From NCBI GenBank assembly GCA_029204225.1, contig CM055096.1, positions 45,727,346 through 45,791,345 of the forward strand: a DNA stretch of 64,000 bases, read 5' to 3'. Positions 19,740 through 30,813 of this stretch are shown one piece after another. How positions within the stretch are numbered: position 1 is the stretch's first letter; each line of letters begins with the position of its first letter. The notes beneath the pieces are model-generated. The model had not been told where the DNA came from, did no database searches, and saw nothing but the letters and a program-made list of their open reading frames with translations. A program made the translations under genes and the position numbers. The stretch is from Diphasiastrum complanatum. Lineage: Eukaryota; Streptophyta; Lycopodiopsida; Lycopodiales; Lycopodiaceae.

Positions 19740-21955
19740 CCATTGCATCAGGAAGATTGCCAACCTTTGACGCTCTCATAGGAATCTTGATGCAGGAAGA
19801 GCAACGACGAGAAATGGTGAAAGCTAGATTTCAAAATACTGACGATCAGGCACTTGCGACACACCAAAAACAAGGCAAGGGCAAGGGCAAGGGAAAAAAT
19901 AAGTCTAGACAACAATTTGCCAAGACTCAAGAGGATGAGGGATCTTTCAGCAAGACCAAGAAGAAAGACAAGTGCTTCCATTGCGATAAAAAGGGGCATT
20001 GGAAGAGTGAATGTCAGAAATTCCTGGCGGAACAAGGCAAGGGGAAACCAAAGCAAGTAGGTAACCTTGTCGATGAGGGTGAGATTGAAGACTCTAGCAT
20101 CTTCATATCAGCATTGTCATCTAATCAAGATGATCAAGCGTGGTATATTGACTCGAGAGCCACAAGACACATGATAGGTAACAAGGATTGGTTCAGTAGC
20201 TTGAAAGTGTTGGATAATGGAACGTCCATTTCACAAGCAAATGGTGATGTGTGCAAAATCAAGGGGATAGGCACCGTTTCAATTCAACTACTTGATGGAA
20301 AAAGCAGGATGATCAGGGAGGTACTTTATGTACCAAGTTTGAAGAAAAATTTACTTTCTATTGGAGTCATTACTGATCAAAAGTTGAAAGTAGAATTTGC
20401 CCATGATTGTTGCTTTGTGAAGGATGTGAACCAAAAGTTCAAAGTTATTGTGGATGGAATAAGGGAGCCCAATACTAAATTGTACAAGTTGAATGCTACA
20501 ATCAAGGGGCAACATGGACTTGTCCCGTCCATTCCATCACAAATTGAATTGTGGCATAAGAGGCTTGGTCACTTGAACTTAAGAAGCCTCAATTTGATGA
20601 GGAGATTGGAAATGTTGAGAGGATTGCCTACGATAGAAGACCACTTGAAATCGATGTGCAAATCATGTGTATATGGGAAGCAGCATCGAGAGAAGTTCAA
20701 TAAAGGTGGTGTTGCAAGGGCAAAGAACATTCTGGATTTGATCCACATAGCTTTATGCGGGCCTATGAGGACTATGTCCTTAGGTAAAGCCTTCTATTTC
20801 ATGACCTTTATTGATGATATGTCACGTAAGACGTGGATTTACTTCTTGAAGAAGAAATCGGATGCATTTGACAATTTCAAGAGCTTCAAAGCATTGGTCG
20901 AAAATCAGACAGGTAGGAAGATCAAAATTCTAAGATCAGATAGTGGAGGTGAGTACAAGTCTTACTACTTCAATGATCTTTGTGATCAATTTGGGATCAC
21001 ATGACAATTTACACAAGCTCATACTCCTACTCTCAATGGTGTAGCTGAGCACAAGAATCGTACGATGATTGTGGAAAGTGCCAGATCTATGCTAGCTGAG
21101 ATGAAACTACCAAAAGATTTTTGGTCAGAAGCATGCAATACGGCAGTCTATCTTCAAAATAGAAGTCCTACCATTGCCATACCAAAGATAACACCTAAGG
21201 AGGCATTCACGAAGAAAAAGCCAAAGGTGAACCACTTGCGAATCTTTGGATGTAAGGCCTTTGTACACATTCCTAAGGAAGAGAGACAAAAACTTGATGT
21301 GAAAGCTATCAACTGTATATCTCTAGGATATGATGATCGTGTGAAGGGATATAGATGTTTTGATCCAGTGGAAAATAAAATCCATGTAAGCCGTGATGTC
21401 ATCTTTGATGAATCCAAGATGTATGAAGACGAGGATGCTGAGAAGATAGACACATCCAGTGGAAAAGATGGTATAGTGAGAATACCTCTCGATGATGATC
21501 CATTTATTGACTTTCCAAGTGATGAACATGAGGATACATTTCAAGATACTACTACTCAACCTCAAGAAGCAGGCTGGAGAGGTAGAGATAAACTTTTGGT
21601 GCAAGAAGGATTGAAGTTGCAGGTGACAAACACAAGGAGAAAGCTGTATCGTGGGATACATTTTCACCAGGAAGCCGATCACCTGACAAGAAGCTCCCTA
21701 AGTGGTTTTAGAGATTATTGGAGAGCCGCGACATGGATGACTTTCCAGGATCATCTAGCCAGGGAGAGCTACGAAGATCAACAAGAGAGAAGACACAACC
21801 TGAACGGTATGAAGCAAATTATGCCCTCTTATCTAGCATTATTCAGAGCAAAGAACCTTCGACTTATGGTGAAGCGAAGGATGATGACATTTGGGTCAAG
21901 GCCATGGTCTGAGAGGAGATGGAATCAATCGATAAGCATAGCACATGGGACTTAG
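19740..21955 (+). pseudogene. Copia element B: gag C-terminus, protease and integrase
   Basis: The frame enters in mid-gag (LPTFDALIGILMQEEQRREM), then KGKGKGKNK and the zinc knuckle CFHCDKKGHWKSEC. The protease core reads WYIDSRATRHM, with Arg for the usual Gly. Pre-integrase HH-CC: LWHKRLGHLN and CKSCVYGKQH. In the integrase core the first catalytic Asp is lost (DLIHIALCGPM; the paralogue at 45.2 kb has HTD), while FIDDMSR and VAEHKNRT remain. A TGA at about 21002 follows CDQFGIT. The N half of gag, leader and 5' LTR are absent upstream, where copia RNase H is joined instead. Confidence 0.88.
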
Positions 21956-23382
21956 TAGAACCACCAGTTGGCAAGAAACCTATTGGTTGTAAATGGGTGT
22001 ACAGGACTAAGTACCATGCAGATGGAACTAAAGCACAAAGCAAGATTGGTGATCAAAGGATATGCACAAAGTAAAGGGATCGACTATGAGGAGACCTTTG
22101 CGCCAGTATGTAAGTGGAATACTCTACATCTACTTTTGCTTTAGCTTCACATTTTGGTTGGCTTTTGCATCAGATGGATGTGAAATCTGCTTTTCTAAAT
22201 GGTGAGTTAGAAGAAGAGGTGTTCATGAATCAACTTGAAGGCTTTGTAGCGAAAGGACAGGAGAATAAAGTATGTCACTTGAAGAAAGTGCTTTATGGTC
22301 TTAAACAGGCACCACGTGCATGATATAGCAGGATTGATGCCTACTTTCATTCAAAGGGGATGGTGAGAACACATTCTAATCCGAATTTGTATGTCTTATG
22401 CTTTGATGGTATGGTTGCTTTGATTTCTCTTTATGTTGATGACTTGATTATTATGGAAAATAATCAAGAGATGATAGACATGATCAAGAAAGACCTCATG
22501 GAACAATTTGAGATGACAGATCTCAGCCTGATGCATTATTGCCTTGGAGTAGAGGTGTGGAAAAAAGGACACGAAGTGGGTTTAACACAGGTGAAGTATG
22601 TCAAAGAGTTGCTACATAGGTTCAAGTTGCAGGATTGCAAACTAGTGAATACTCCTATTGAACCAGGTAAAAAGCTTTCTAAGCTTGATGAGTCACATCC
22701 ATTTGATGCTACGCTATATAGGCAGTTAGTAGGGAGCTTGATTTACCTTACCCAGACTAGACCAAATATATGCTATGATGTTGGTATTGTAAGTCAGTTT
22801 ATGGAAGCACCTACGGAAATGCATTAGAAGGCAGCTAAGCGCATTTTGCGTAATGTCAAAGGCACTTTAGATTATGGCTTAATTTACAAGATGCATGAGG
22901 GTCTACTTGAGTTGTGTGGCTATGTGGATGCGGATTGGGGAGGTGACTATGATGATCGTAGATCCACCACAGGGTATGTATTCCAGCTTTGTGGTAGTTG
23001 CTTTTCCTAGTCTAGTAAGAAGCAAAGTTCAATTGCTCTATCCACCACAGAAGCAGAGTATAAGGCAATGTGTAGTGCACCACATGAAGCTATCTGGTCA
23101 AGACAAATCTTGGAAGAAGTTGGCATGAAACAGAAAAATCCCACAACTATACATAGCGACAGTCAGAGTGGCATTCAGCTAGCAAAGAATCCAGTGTTCC
23201 ATGCAAGAACCAAACACATTGAGATTCAGTATCACTTTATACGTGAGAGGCCACTGAGTCGTGAAATTCATGTTGTTCATTGTAGTATGGAAGAACAACT
23301 AGTTGATATTCTCACTAAGCCACTTGTTAGAGAAAAGTTTGATAAGTTTAGATTAAAGCTTTCTGTACTTAAAGTTTGTTGA
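21912..23382 (+). pseudogene. Copia element B: reverse transcriptase and RNase H
   Basis: Motifs in order: [54 protein letters not shown] (catalytic YVDD), MEQFEMTDL, YRQLVGSLIYLTQTRPNICY. RNase H follows: [52 protein letters not shown] and VDILTKPL, to a stop at 23382. Several stops and a frameshift near 22040-22110 inactivate it. The polypurine tract AAGGGAGAG and LTR1 lie 50 bases downstream. Confidence 0.9.
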
Positions 23383-23436
23383 CTTTAAAGCTATGTATAT
23401 GACTGTATAAAAAGTAGACTCTACTTTAAGGGAGAG

Positions 23437-23690
23437 AGTTAGAATTAAAGTAGAATCACCGTGCTACTGTACTGTGGGTCCTATCAGTCGATAAGGATCG
23501 GTTGGCCTCGCCACGAGGCAAGTCGACGGGATGCGCATCTCGCCAACGACAACCTGGGTCATGCATGGGTTGCCTGAGTGAAGAACTATATGTACAGTGT
23601 AATTTCATTTTGAAAAATATAGTTGCTATGTGAGCTTGCTGTGGAGAGTGTTTTATGTCAATATTACTGTGTGCAGCATAATCTGTTTTT
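23437..23690 (+). mobile_element. 3' LTR of copia element B (LTR1)
   Basis: Begins AGTTAGAATTAAAG directly after the polypurine tract and matches the 252-bp LTR at 8304-8555 in inverse orientation. The match is clear to about 23660; the last 30-50 bases diverge and merge into R1-like sequence, so the right end is uncertain. The two LTRs differ more than the LTR2 pair, indicating an older insertion. Confidence 0.75.
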
Positions 23691-24436
23691 TGGAATTCAG
23701 CATAACTTTGTAAGTCTAGATGTTGTTCTAGGGGATTGTATAAAGACATTTGTTATAATGGTCTTTAATTACTTGGTTGATTGTAGAATTTGGAACTCAT
23801 AATCTGGTTAAGAATCGGGTTGATAGAATATTCTTGGAATCCAGTTATTTTCCTTGTGGAAAAGATTTCAGAATGATTCTTATATTTCCTTAGTTATATG
23901 TTGTGCATATACTCCAGTATTTTTTAATGATTGAGTATGGTTTTGGAACCCTGTAAATTATGATGAACGAATCATAAGGTTCTAAATATTTATGATTGAC
24001 AGATCATAGATTGATACTTAAAGGTCATTAAAAGAATATATGGAAATGTGAGGATTCTTAAGATAGTGAGTAATTCTTGATCAATTGGGAGAGTCAAGGA
24101 TTTAGATCTATTAGTTGAACTCTAAATTTCTTTACTCTAGTGCATACTTGAGATTGTATGGATCTCATAGACATTTTCATTAAATAATTGGTTACTTATG
24201 AGGAATTGCTTTCTTTACAGATTGTAGTCTATAAGTGCTTGTGTACAAAGTGCAATCTATATCTCCAGATTTATAGGAGACAGATAACTCTATTAAGATA
24301 CAGATAGTTGCTGATTGTTGGGAATGGTGCTAGAAATGGGGCTATTAATTTATTAGAGTAACGGTAGTACTCTGGATTGAGTTATAATTGTCTGAGACTT
24401 GATGGATCTCCTAGAGATTTTAGGTGATTGAATTGT
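23691..24436 (+). repeat. Dispersed repeat R1, second part
   Basis: Matches 63076-63836 closely, for example TTGATTGTAGAATTTGGAAC, TCATAATCTGGTTAAGAATC and TTGACAGATCATAGATTGAT. It continues R1 roughly where the first part at 8556-9050 stops. No coding capacity was seen. Confidence 0.8.
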
Positions 24437-24559
24437 GATATTTTAGAATATTTAAAACACTATTTTTTGCAAGCAATTGGAATGGAATTTCTTCAACTTT
24501 TGGATTTGATTTCTGAAATAAAGTAAAATCACCCAATGTTTCATGTAATTGGGATTACA

Positions 24560-25096
24560 TGAAGGTGATGAACTTAAAGCCCAAGAGGGCTACACAAGAA
24601 ATCGCAAGAAGGCTCCTTGTGCTTTCGAGCGGTCCAACCACTACAAGAAACCGCAAGCAACCTTCTCACGGTTCCTTCCAGTCCACCACTAGGGACTGCA
24701 AGAAGTCTCTTTGTGGTCCCTCACAATTTAGAGTTTAGGGTTTAGGGTACCCAACCCAACGGACCATAAGGAGCCCATCCCAAGGGACCACAAGGAGTCT
24801 GCTTGTGGTCCAGACCACCGCAAGGGACCATAAGAAGGCTCCTTGTGGTCCCTCATGGTTTATGATTTAGGGTTTAGGGTACCCAACCCAACGGACCATA
24901 AGGAGCCTACCCAAGGGACCACAAGGAGCCTTCTTGCGGTCCACACCACCGTAAGGGACTACAAGAAGGCCCCTTGTGGTCCCTTGGGCCATTGCAAGGG
25001 ATCACAAGGAGAATCCTTGCGGTCCCTAGTAGTGGGTTGGACTGGAAGGGAACACAAGGAGCCTAAGGAGCCCAAGTGTAAAAAAAAAAAAAAAAA
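24560..25096. repeat. Foldback repeat with TTTAGGG motifs and a 132-bp tandem unit
   Basis: Outer arms TTCCAGTCCACCACTAGGGA (24685 region) and its near-complement at 25016-25047 enclose many small hairpins built from GGGACCACAAGGAG and CTCCTTGTGGTCCC. The block TTTAGGGTACCCAACCCAAC occurs at 24741 and 24873, a 132-bp step, each preceded by one more TTTAGGG. It ends in a run of 17 A residues at 25080. The 94-codon frame at 24843-25127 is a by-product of the repeats. Confidence 0.7.
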
Positions 25097-25199
25097 TTGT
25101 AGCACAAGGCTAAAAATGTTTTTTTAACTTCACAAATTTTTTATTTTGGGATTTCGTTATGGGATTTTTAACTATGTGCCAACCCACAATTCTTATTAA

Positions 25200-25310
25200 T
25201 AAACGTTCAAGTAGTGGCAAAAAAAAGATAGCACACCATGTGCTATCTTTGTATTGACTCATGGCAAGAAAGAAACTTGTAAAACTCGCAAAATGCCAAG
25301 CCCCGCTCAA
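25200..25310. repeat. Palindromic MITE-like sequence
   Basis: AAAGATAGCACA / TGTGCTATCTTT is a perfect 12-bp inverted repeat with a 3-base loop (25224-25250). The palindrome and the following CATGGCAAGAAA...ACTTG and CTCGCAAAAT recur at 43370-43435, so this is a dispersed element. No terminal repeats or target duplication were identified. Confidence 0.6.
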
Positions 25311-25503
25311 AGTTATCGGCTCTTGAGAATTTTAGAACACTAGTTTTTAAGTGGCTTACTCAGCTTTACTATATAGCATGTAGTGTATTGTATTGCTACA
25401 TGATTGCCAAGTCATGGGGATACATTTCTTACAACTAGGCAAACCTTGCATGGTTAGCCCCTAAAAATGCTTATGATAGTATCTCTTTCACTGACATTGA
25501 AAA

Positions 25504-26190
25504 TTATTCTTTGGTGTATTTGAGAGAGAAATAGTAATGTCGTGTGATGGTCAGCTTGCATTTCTTTTGATTGTTAGCTGATGCCCCTGAGGTGTCGATG
25601 CAGTGTCTCACTAGCGGTGGGAGCATCTCTGTATTATGCCTTTGTCCAATCATATTCTGTTGTTGTTTAAGAAAATTCACATCCGAAGCTAGGGTAGATA
25701 TATTTTCATTCATCATGTCCATGTACCCTTTTAACATGGCTTTTACATCATCTATCCCTGAGTTGGATCCAGTGCTCTCATATATCCTCTCCACAGGTAC
25801 ATTTCTAGCAGTTGTTGCTTGGATTTGCATTCCCTCTGAGTTCCTTGGTTGGCTTCTAGAAGGATTATTTCTACTTTGAATTGGTTGGTATGGTTCTATA
25901 GCCTGTATTGGCACATAAGTGTTGTAAGAATTTCTTCCTGGAACTGGGTTTGCTTCCCACATATCGCTCTTAAGGTATAAACTATTTAAGGCCTGTGATA
26001 TTTTAGATGCTTGGGCAATAGCTACTATCAACTATAGGTCATTCTTCAATCCTTGCAGGAAGAAAGTCAATAGTAATTGCGGCGGTAGTGCTACAGTGGC
26101 TCCTACTTGCCTCGAAAGTTCAGTCAATCTTCTCAGATATTGTCTAACTCCCTCTCCCTCTCTTGTTGAAGGGATGTCAAAGTGAAGAGT
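25504..26190 (-). pseudogene. Retrotransposon gag-like fragment
   Basis: The minus strand reads REGEGVRQYLRRLTELSRQV, LLLTFFLQGLKNDL, a stop, then IAQASKISQALNSLYLKSD, resembling the helical core of LTR-element gag proteins (an FLQGL-type motif followed by an A-rich helix). A Pro/Gln/Asn-rich region follows, then a possible coiled coil with NENISTLASDVNFLKQQQN. No zinc knuckle or pol follows. The family is uncertain. Confidence 0.5.
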
Positions 26191-26829
26191 ACTAAGGTAG
26201 TTACATCTCTTGTTTGTTCGTAGTCAAGGATAGGTAAAATAAATGGTTCACGAGATCTGAGGATATCCCTAGACGTTCAGCACCAAAGATTGACACAATA
26301 CGTTGAACGTAAGCAATTTTCCACCCAATAAGTATTGTGATACTCAAGTACGGTGATTGTGCATAGGGAATATTTCCACCGAGTGGTAAATTTATTTTCA
26401 ATTTGAAATAAGAGTTGGGTCCTGACTTTTGTGAAGAGTGAAGTCTTTTCAAGGTGAAAAGACAGTTCAAAAGCTCAAAGTGCCTTATTTTCACTTCCTT
26501 TAGCCTATTTTGGCCAAACGAAAGGCTATAGCCTCCAAACGAAGGGCACCTTGACTGTACCTGCAAGTACGGTACACCAAAACAGAGTGATTGCTGTGGA
26601 GAAAGTGTTCGAAGCACGCCAAAAGTGATTTCACCATTCCACTGGGCAGGAAGCTGGGAGTTGGTGACGAGAAGCATTTCGGAAAGCGACGTCAGTTTGG
26701 CTTTCAATTTGGCGAAAGAGCAGCGGGTGGCCTGGTAAGCCAAAAATTTCAGGTCATTATTATTGATTTCTAACATCACGGTTGGCTCCAGCATACACTT
26801 TATAGCCTATAGGTGAAGTTTCAAGCAGT
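26191..26829. other. No gene recognised; flank of a gag derivative
   Basis: Minus-strand open frame 26201-26794 (197 codons) resembles nothing I know and lacks compositional signs of a protein. The last part may be the leader of the following gag gene, but no primer-binding site or LTR end was found. Confidence 0.35.
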
Positions 26830-26835
26830 TTGGAG

Positions 26836-27682
26836 ATGGCAAACATCAATGAGGCAATTTTGGGCGATGCAAGCAAACTTGATGGGGCTTCTAACTACAA
26901 CATCTGGAAATTCAAAATGAAGAGCATTTTGATGGAGAAAGAGTTGTGGGAGATCGTGGCAGGTATTGAAGTCCGGCTAAATACCACTCCAGGTGACATA
27001 AGGGCCTTTGATAAAAAGGCGCAGAGCAGTGTCCTTGATCAATCTTTCAGTGAAAGACCATGTGATCACTCATATAAGTGATGCCACGACGGCTATGGGA
27101 GCTTGGGAAGCTCTTAGAATGCAATTTCAAACTTGCAATCCAGCTCGGGCCATGTTCTTGAAGTCAAGATTGAACGCAGTAAGGATGGAAGAAAGTGAAT
27201 CAGTGGGATCTTTCTTCACCAGGATAAAGGAGCTGAGAGATCAACTTGTGGCGATTGGAGAACCAATCAGGGATATTGAATTGGTACATACCACAATGAG
27301 TGGTGTCTCAGAAGGGCTACAGATGTTTGTGAGCGGCATTGCTTCGAGGGAGAGGTTGCCTGCTTTTGAAGACTTCCACGGAATCATGTTGCAAGAAGAG
27401 CAGTGTCGCGAAGTGGTGAAGTCAAGGAAAACCCCAGAGGAGGATCAAGCCTTGCTTGCTGAAGGCAAACAGAAAGGATGGAAAAGGATTCCTAAGAAAT
27501 CCAAGGATGATGATGACGAGGGACAGTCGTCATCAAAAGGGAAAAAGAAGAAGAAAGGCAAATGTTACTATTGCCACAAACTGGGTCATTGGGCACGCGA
27601 GTGTTATAAGAAGAAAGCGGACATAAAGGCGGGAAAAGTGACTCAACAAGGAAACATTGCCACAGATGATGGAGAAGAGTAG
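26836..27682 (+). pseudogene. Copia gag of the LTR2 element
   Basis: Starts MANINEAILGDASKLDGASN with YNIWKFKMKSILMEKELWEI, the conserved gag start. After a frameshift near 27010-27080 it continues MGAWEALRMQFQT, SVGSFFTRIKELRDQLVAIG, LPAFEDFHGIMLQEEQCREV and a Lys-rich stretch to the zinc knuckle CYYCHKLGHWAREC. It ends at a stop at 27680-27682, where RNase H sequence begins at once. It resembles element B gag but is a separate lineage. Confidence 0.85.
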
Positions 27683-27685
27683 GTA

Positions 27686-27931
27686 AATCCCACTGTTATT
27701 TTCTATGACAATCAAAGTGGAATACAATTGGCTAAAAATCCTATCTTTCATGCAAGGACAAAACATATTGAAGTAAAATATCACTTTGTGCGTGAAAAGT
27801 TACAATCTGAAGATATAAGTATTGTACATTGTTCTACGTTATTACAAGTTGCTGATATATTTACGAAAGCTTTAAGTAAAGAAAAGTTTGAGACTTTTAG
27901 AGCCAAACTTGGCTTAGATCTGGTTATGTAA
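27686..27931 (+). pseudogene. Copia RNase H C-terminal tail joined directly to gag
   Basis: Reads FYDNQSGIQLAKNPIFHART, KHIEVKYHFVREKL and LLQVADIFTKALSKEKF, the last part of copia RNase H, ending at TAA. Protease, integrase and RT are missing between gag and this tail, so the element is an internal-deletion derivative. The tract GAGGGAGAG and the 3' LTR2 follow 90 bases downstream. Confidence 0.85.
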
Positions 27932-28022
27932 AAAGCCTTTACTTGTAATACTATCATGGAGGTATGTTCCATGAATAGAGTAAACTCTAAAATAAAAAGA
28001 GACGTTGATCATTGAGGGAGAG

Positions 28023-28270
28023 AGTTAAAATAGCAATGATCGACTTATACAGTGCTTTCTTATTTCGACAGCACCATGTGTGCTTAGTTCTAGAGTTATC
28101 GGGCCATCTTTCTTTTACGAGCCCTTTGAGTGCTTTTAAGCAACTTATCTTTGTACTTACTTATCAGTTGAATATACAGTTTGAGGAGAGCAATTCTGTG
28201 GTCTTGTTGCACTTGACGTTGTGTTGTGGTGATTGATCCGATCGGGTGTTTAAACTGTGTTTTCTTAACT
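28023..28270 (+). mobile_element. 3' LTR of split copia element (LTR2)
   Basis: 248 bp, AGTTAAAATAGC...TTTCTTAACT, preceded by the polypurine tract and followed by GAAAA, the same 5-bp target sequence found (as complement) outside the 5' copy at 2386-2633. The neighbour is the integrase into which the element inserted. Confidence 0.82.
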
Positions 28271-28275
28271 GAAAA

Positions 28276-28870
28276 TTGGTTCTCCCTTGCATTCTTGAAC
28301 TTGATAAAGACATCATACACTTCATCCTTGCTCTTTAGTAGATAGATCCAACAAAATCTACTAAAATCATCAATAAATGTTACATACATCTTAGCTCCAC
28401 TATTGCTAATTGTAGTAAATCCATGAATATCCGAATGTACAAGTTGAAAAGGCTTTGTAGATCTAGATATAGATCTAGTATAAGGTAGTCTATGTGACTT
28501 AGACAAAGCACAAGACTCACAAACATGTTTCATGCCACTTAAGGAACTTGGAAGACCTATCACAATCTTCTTCCTAGCCATTATCTCCAATGACTTGAAG
28601 TTGATTTTATGCCAAACCTCTTGAATAGGTATTTTCTCCCTTGCAACACATCCAACTTGGTTAGCAATAACACAAGCATCTAGTTTGAACAACTTATCTT
28701 GCCTTTTACCTTTTCCAACCAAGACATCCTTCCTCTTGATCAAACAAGTATCTCCGCTCAACATAGAATTGTATCCAATTGTCTGTACTATGGCCAACGT
28801 TGTCCAAGCTTTCTTTTCCTCTCCCTGGTCCAAAGTACTGAATCGTCCCTGCAAAAGCACCAAGACTGGC
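28276..28870 (-). pseudogene. Copia element C integrase, N-terminal part
   Basis: The minus strand reads LFKLDACVIANQVG, VWHKINFKSLEIMARK (the second finger His region is shortened), CESCALSKSHRLPY, PFQLVHSDIHGF (first catalytic Asp), YVTFIDDFSRFCWIYLLKSK (second Asp) and FKNARENQFS, where LTR2 begins. The continuation TKIK... is at 2638 on the plus strand. A stretch further upstream is not recognisable. Confidence 0.82.
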
Positions 28871-29330
28871 CAGTCTATCTTCTTTGTGCTTCAACAAGGG
28901 TAGTTAGGCATGCTTGAAACCTCGGACAAAATGTAATATTTGTATTTTTTTGTGATATTTCGACAATGAAATACAACCACACTAGCATTGATTTGGAACC
29001 AACCAATGGGTGCCTAGCTACATATATAAGGGGTGCTTAATTTGGGTCTAAAATGGCTACTGCCTCCAAGGGTTGGCTTGTGCCAACTTGTCATTCATAT
29101 TGTAGCCTGAGCTTTTTTTGAGGACCTCATTGAGACATATATCGACCTGGTCCCAATATCAAAAAATTCATCAAAATCTATTTGGAACAAAAGTGTGTAT
29201 ACAAGCTTCGTTGCAAAATATTTTGGCTTGGACATCTCAAATTGCCCAAAACACAAACGTTTGGGCCTTGGAAGAATTAAATATTTGGTATTTGGGACCC
29301 GTTAAAGCTAGGTAACCCCCGAATACCATA
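28871..29330. other. No gene recognised
   Basis: AT-rich sequence after the integrase fragment. Short frames only. It may be the remains of the 5' part of copia element C, but I see no gag motif. Confidence 0.35.
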
Positions 29331-30139
29331 CTTTTGTCCAAAATTTTAAAAAAGATTTTGAGTCGCCCGGAGGGGCAGCGCCGTCGTTGCCTCGCAAGGG
29401 GTCGTGAAAAAGAAAAAATCTGGTTTTTTTGCGGGGCCCCAAATATCGAGCTAGATTTAAAAATAAAACAATGGGCCACCGGAGGAGCAGGCGCTGCTCC
29501 TCCAGGAGGCTTCCTGTTGTAAAGCTACCTTTACAAGCTTTACTTCTGGCGCCAGCTATGTCCCCGGCGCCAGCAGCGCCCCTGCTGCTCCCGGCGCCAC
29601 TGTGACCAGAATCCAGCCGGCGCCAAGTTCCTATGGCTGAAAATCTTTGATCGGTTCTAGCGGAGTCCAGAGAGCTCAGATCGATGTGCAATCACCTCAC
29701 ACGATCTAGGCATGATTAAAGGAAACCTGGGGATCAATAAAATCTAGAGAGAGAAAATGACTTTCTAGAAAGAGAAAATCCTAGAGAGAGAAAAACGTGC
29801 TTTACCAGCTTGGGTAGAGTGCTTCGTATGAGGGGGGGTGCCGAATCACACCAATACTATAGGGGAGTGCGGGTTGCGACTCAGGGCGAGCTCCAACCAA
29901 GTCTCAGCCTCCCTTGCTGGAATGTTGTCATGGCTCTCGCCTTCGCATGCTAGCGCCCCGGAGACTAGGGTCGGTCACACACTTGAAATGTAACCTTCTC
30001 AGATTTATCAATAAAGTGGGATTTTCCTCAAACTGACTCTGATTACCTTCTGGGTTTCAGTGTTCGGTAAAAGCGCCAGTTGTAAGGCCGCTTTCAAAAT
30101 TTTTAACTTGGCACATAGCTGAGGGTCGTATCCCGGGAC

Positions 30140-30208
30140 GCCAGCGGTATGCCGTCGGGACCATTCGGTCCGTGGTGCCAGCGGTATGCTGTCGGGACCA
30201 TTTGGTCC
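30140..30208. repeat. 37-bp tandem duplication
   Basis: GCCAGCGGTATGCYGTCGGG with ACCATTYGGTCC is repeated at 30140 and 30177 with two C/T differences. Confidence 0.8.
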
Positions 30209-30761
30209 AGGAACTGGTTGTTTCCATATCTGTCGCGGCTTGTGGTTCTGAGTGTTCCTTGCATGAACGTGCATGGGTTAAGCTCTTGGGGAACGGGCTC
30301 TAACCTGTCGGCTGAGTTGGATGGCTTGCTTGGGTGGATGTTACCTGTTTATGGCTGTCCAGTCTGGCGTGGCGCCAGGTTGGCTTTCAGCGCTCGTGAC
30401 GAAGCTTTCAGTTGGTTAAGTCTGATGTAAGTCAGACCGCTTGCTTGGAATGGATGTTACTCGTTTGTAACGAAGCTTCGAGTTGGTTAAGTTTGATGTA
30501 TGTCGGGCGGCTTGCTTGGAGGGAAGTCACCCACATCGGGACCCCCGATCTGGCATGGCGCCAGGTTGGATCTCAATGTTGGTTTTCGGAACTTCAAGTT
30601 GGTTAAGTCTGATCGTTGTTGGCGAGTTGGCTGCTTGTATGTCAAGTGGGTTTGGATGGCAAGAGTTGAAGGCTGGGAAGCTAAGTCGTGGTTCCCGGCT
30701 CCCTTTGGGATGCCTGCGCTACACTTCCAAAAAAAATTTGAAATCCCGGAGGTCCTCCGTC

Positions 30762-30813
30762 GGCCCGTTATTTTTTAGGGCATGAGGGCTAATGCCTTAT
30801 AAAATAACGGGCC
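30762..30813. repeat. 22-bp inverted repeat with 8-base loop
   Basis: GGCCCGTTATTTTTTAGGGC at 30762 pairs with the segment ending at 30813 with two or three mismatches. GGAGG-type sequences outside the arms extend the symmetry. It may mark two element ends meeting or a foldback element. Confidence 0.7.

Noticed and set aside
24730-24890. TTTAGGG repeats as a possible telomere or interstitial telomere
   Set aside because: Only two motifs occur per 132-bp unit, inside a foldback repeat; no telomeric array.
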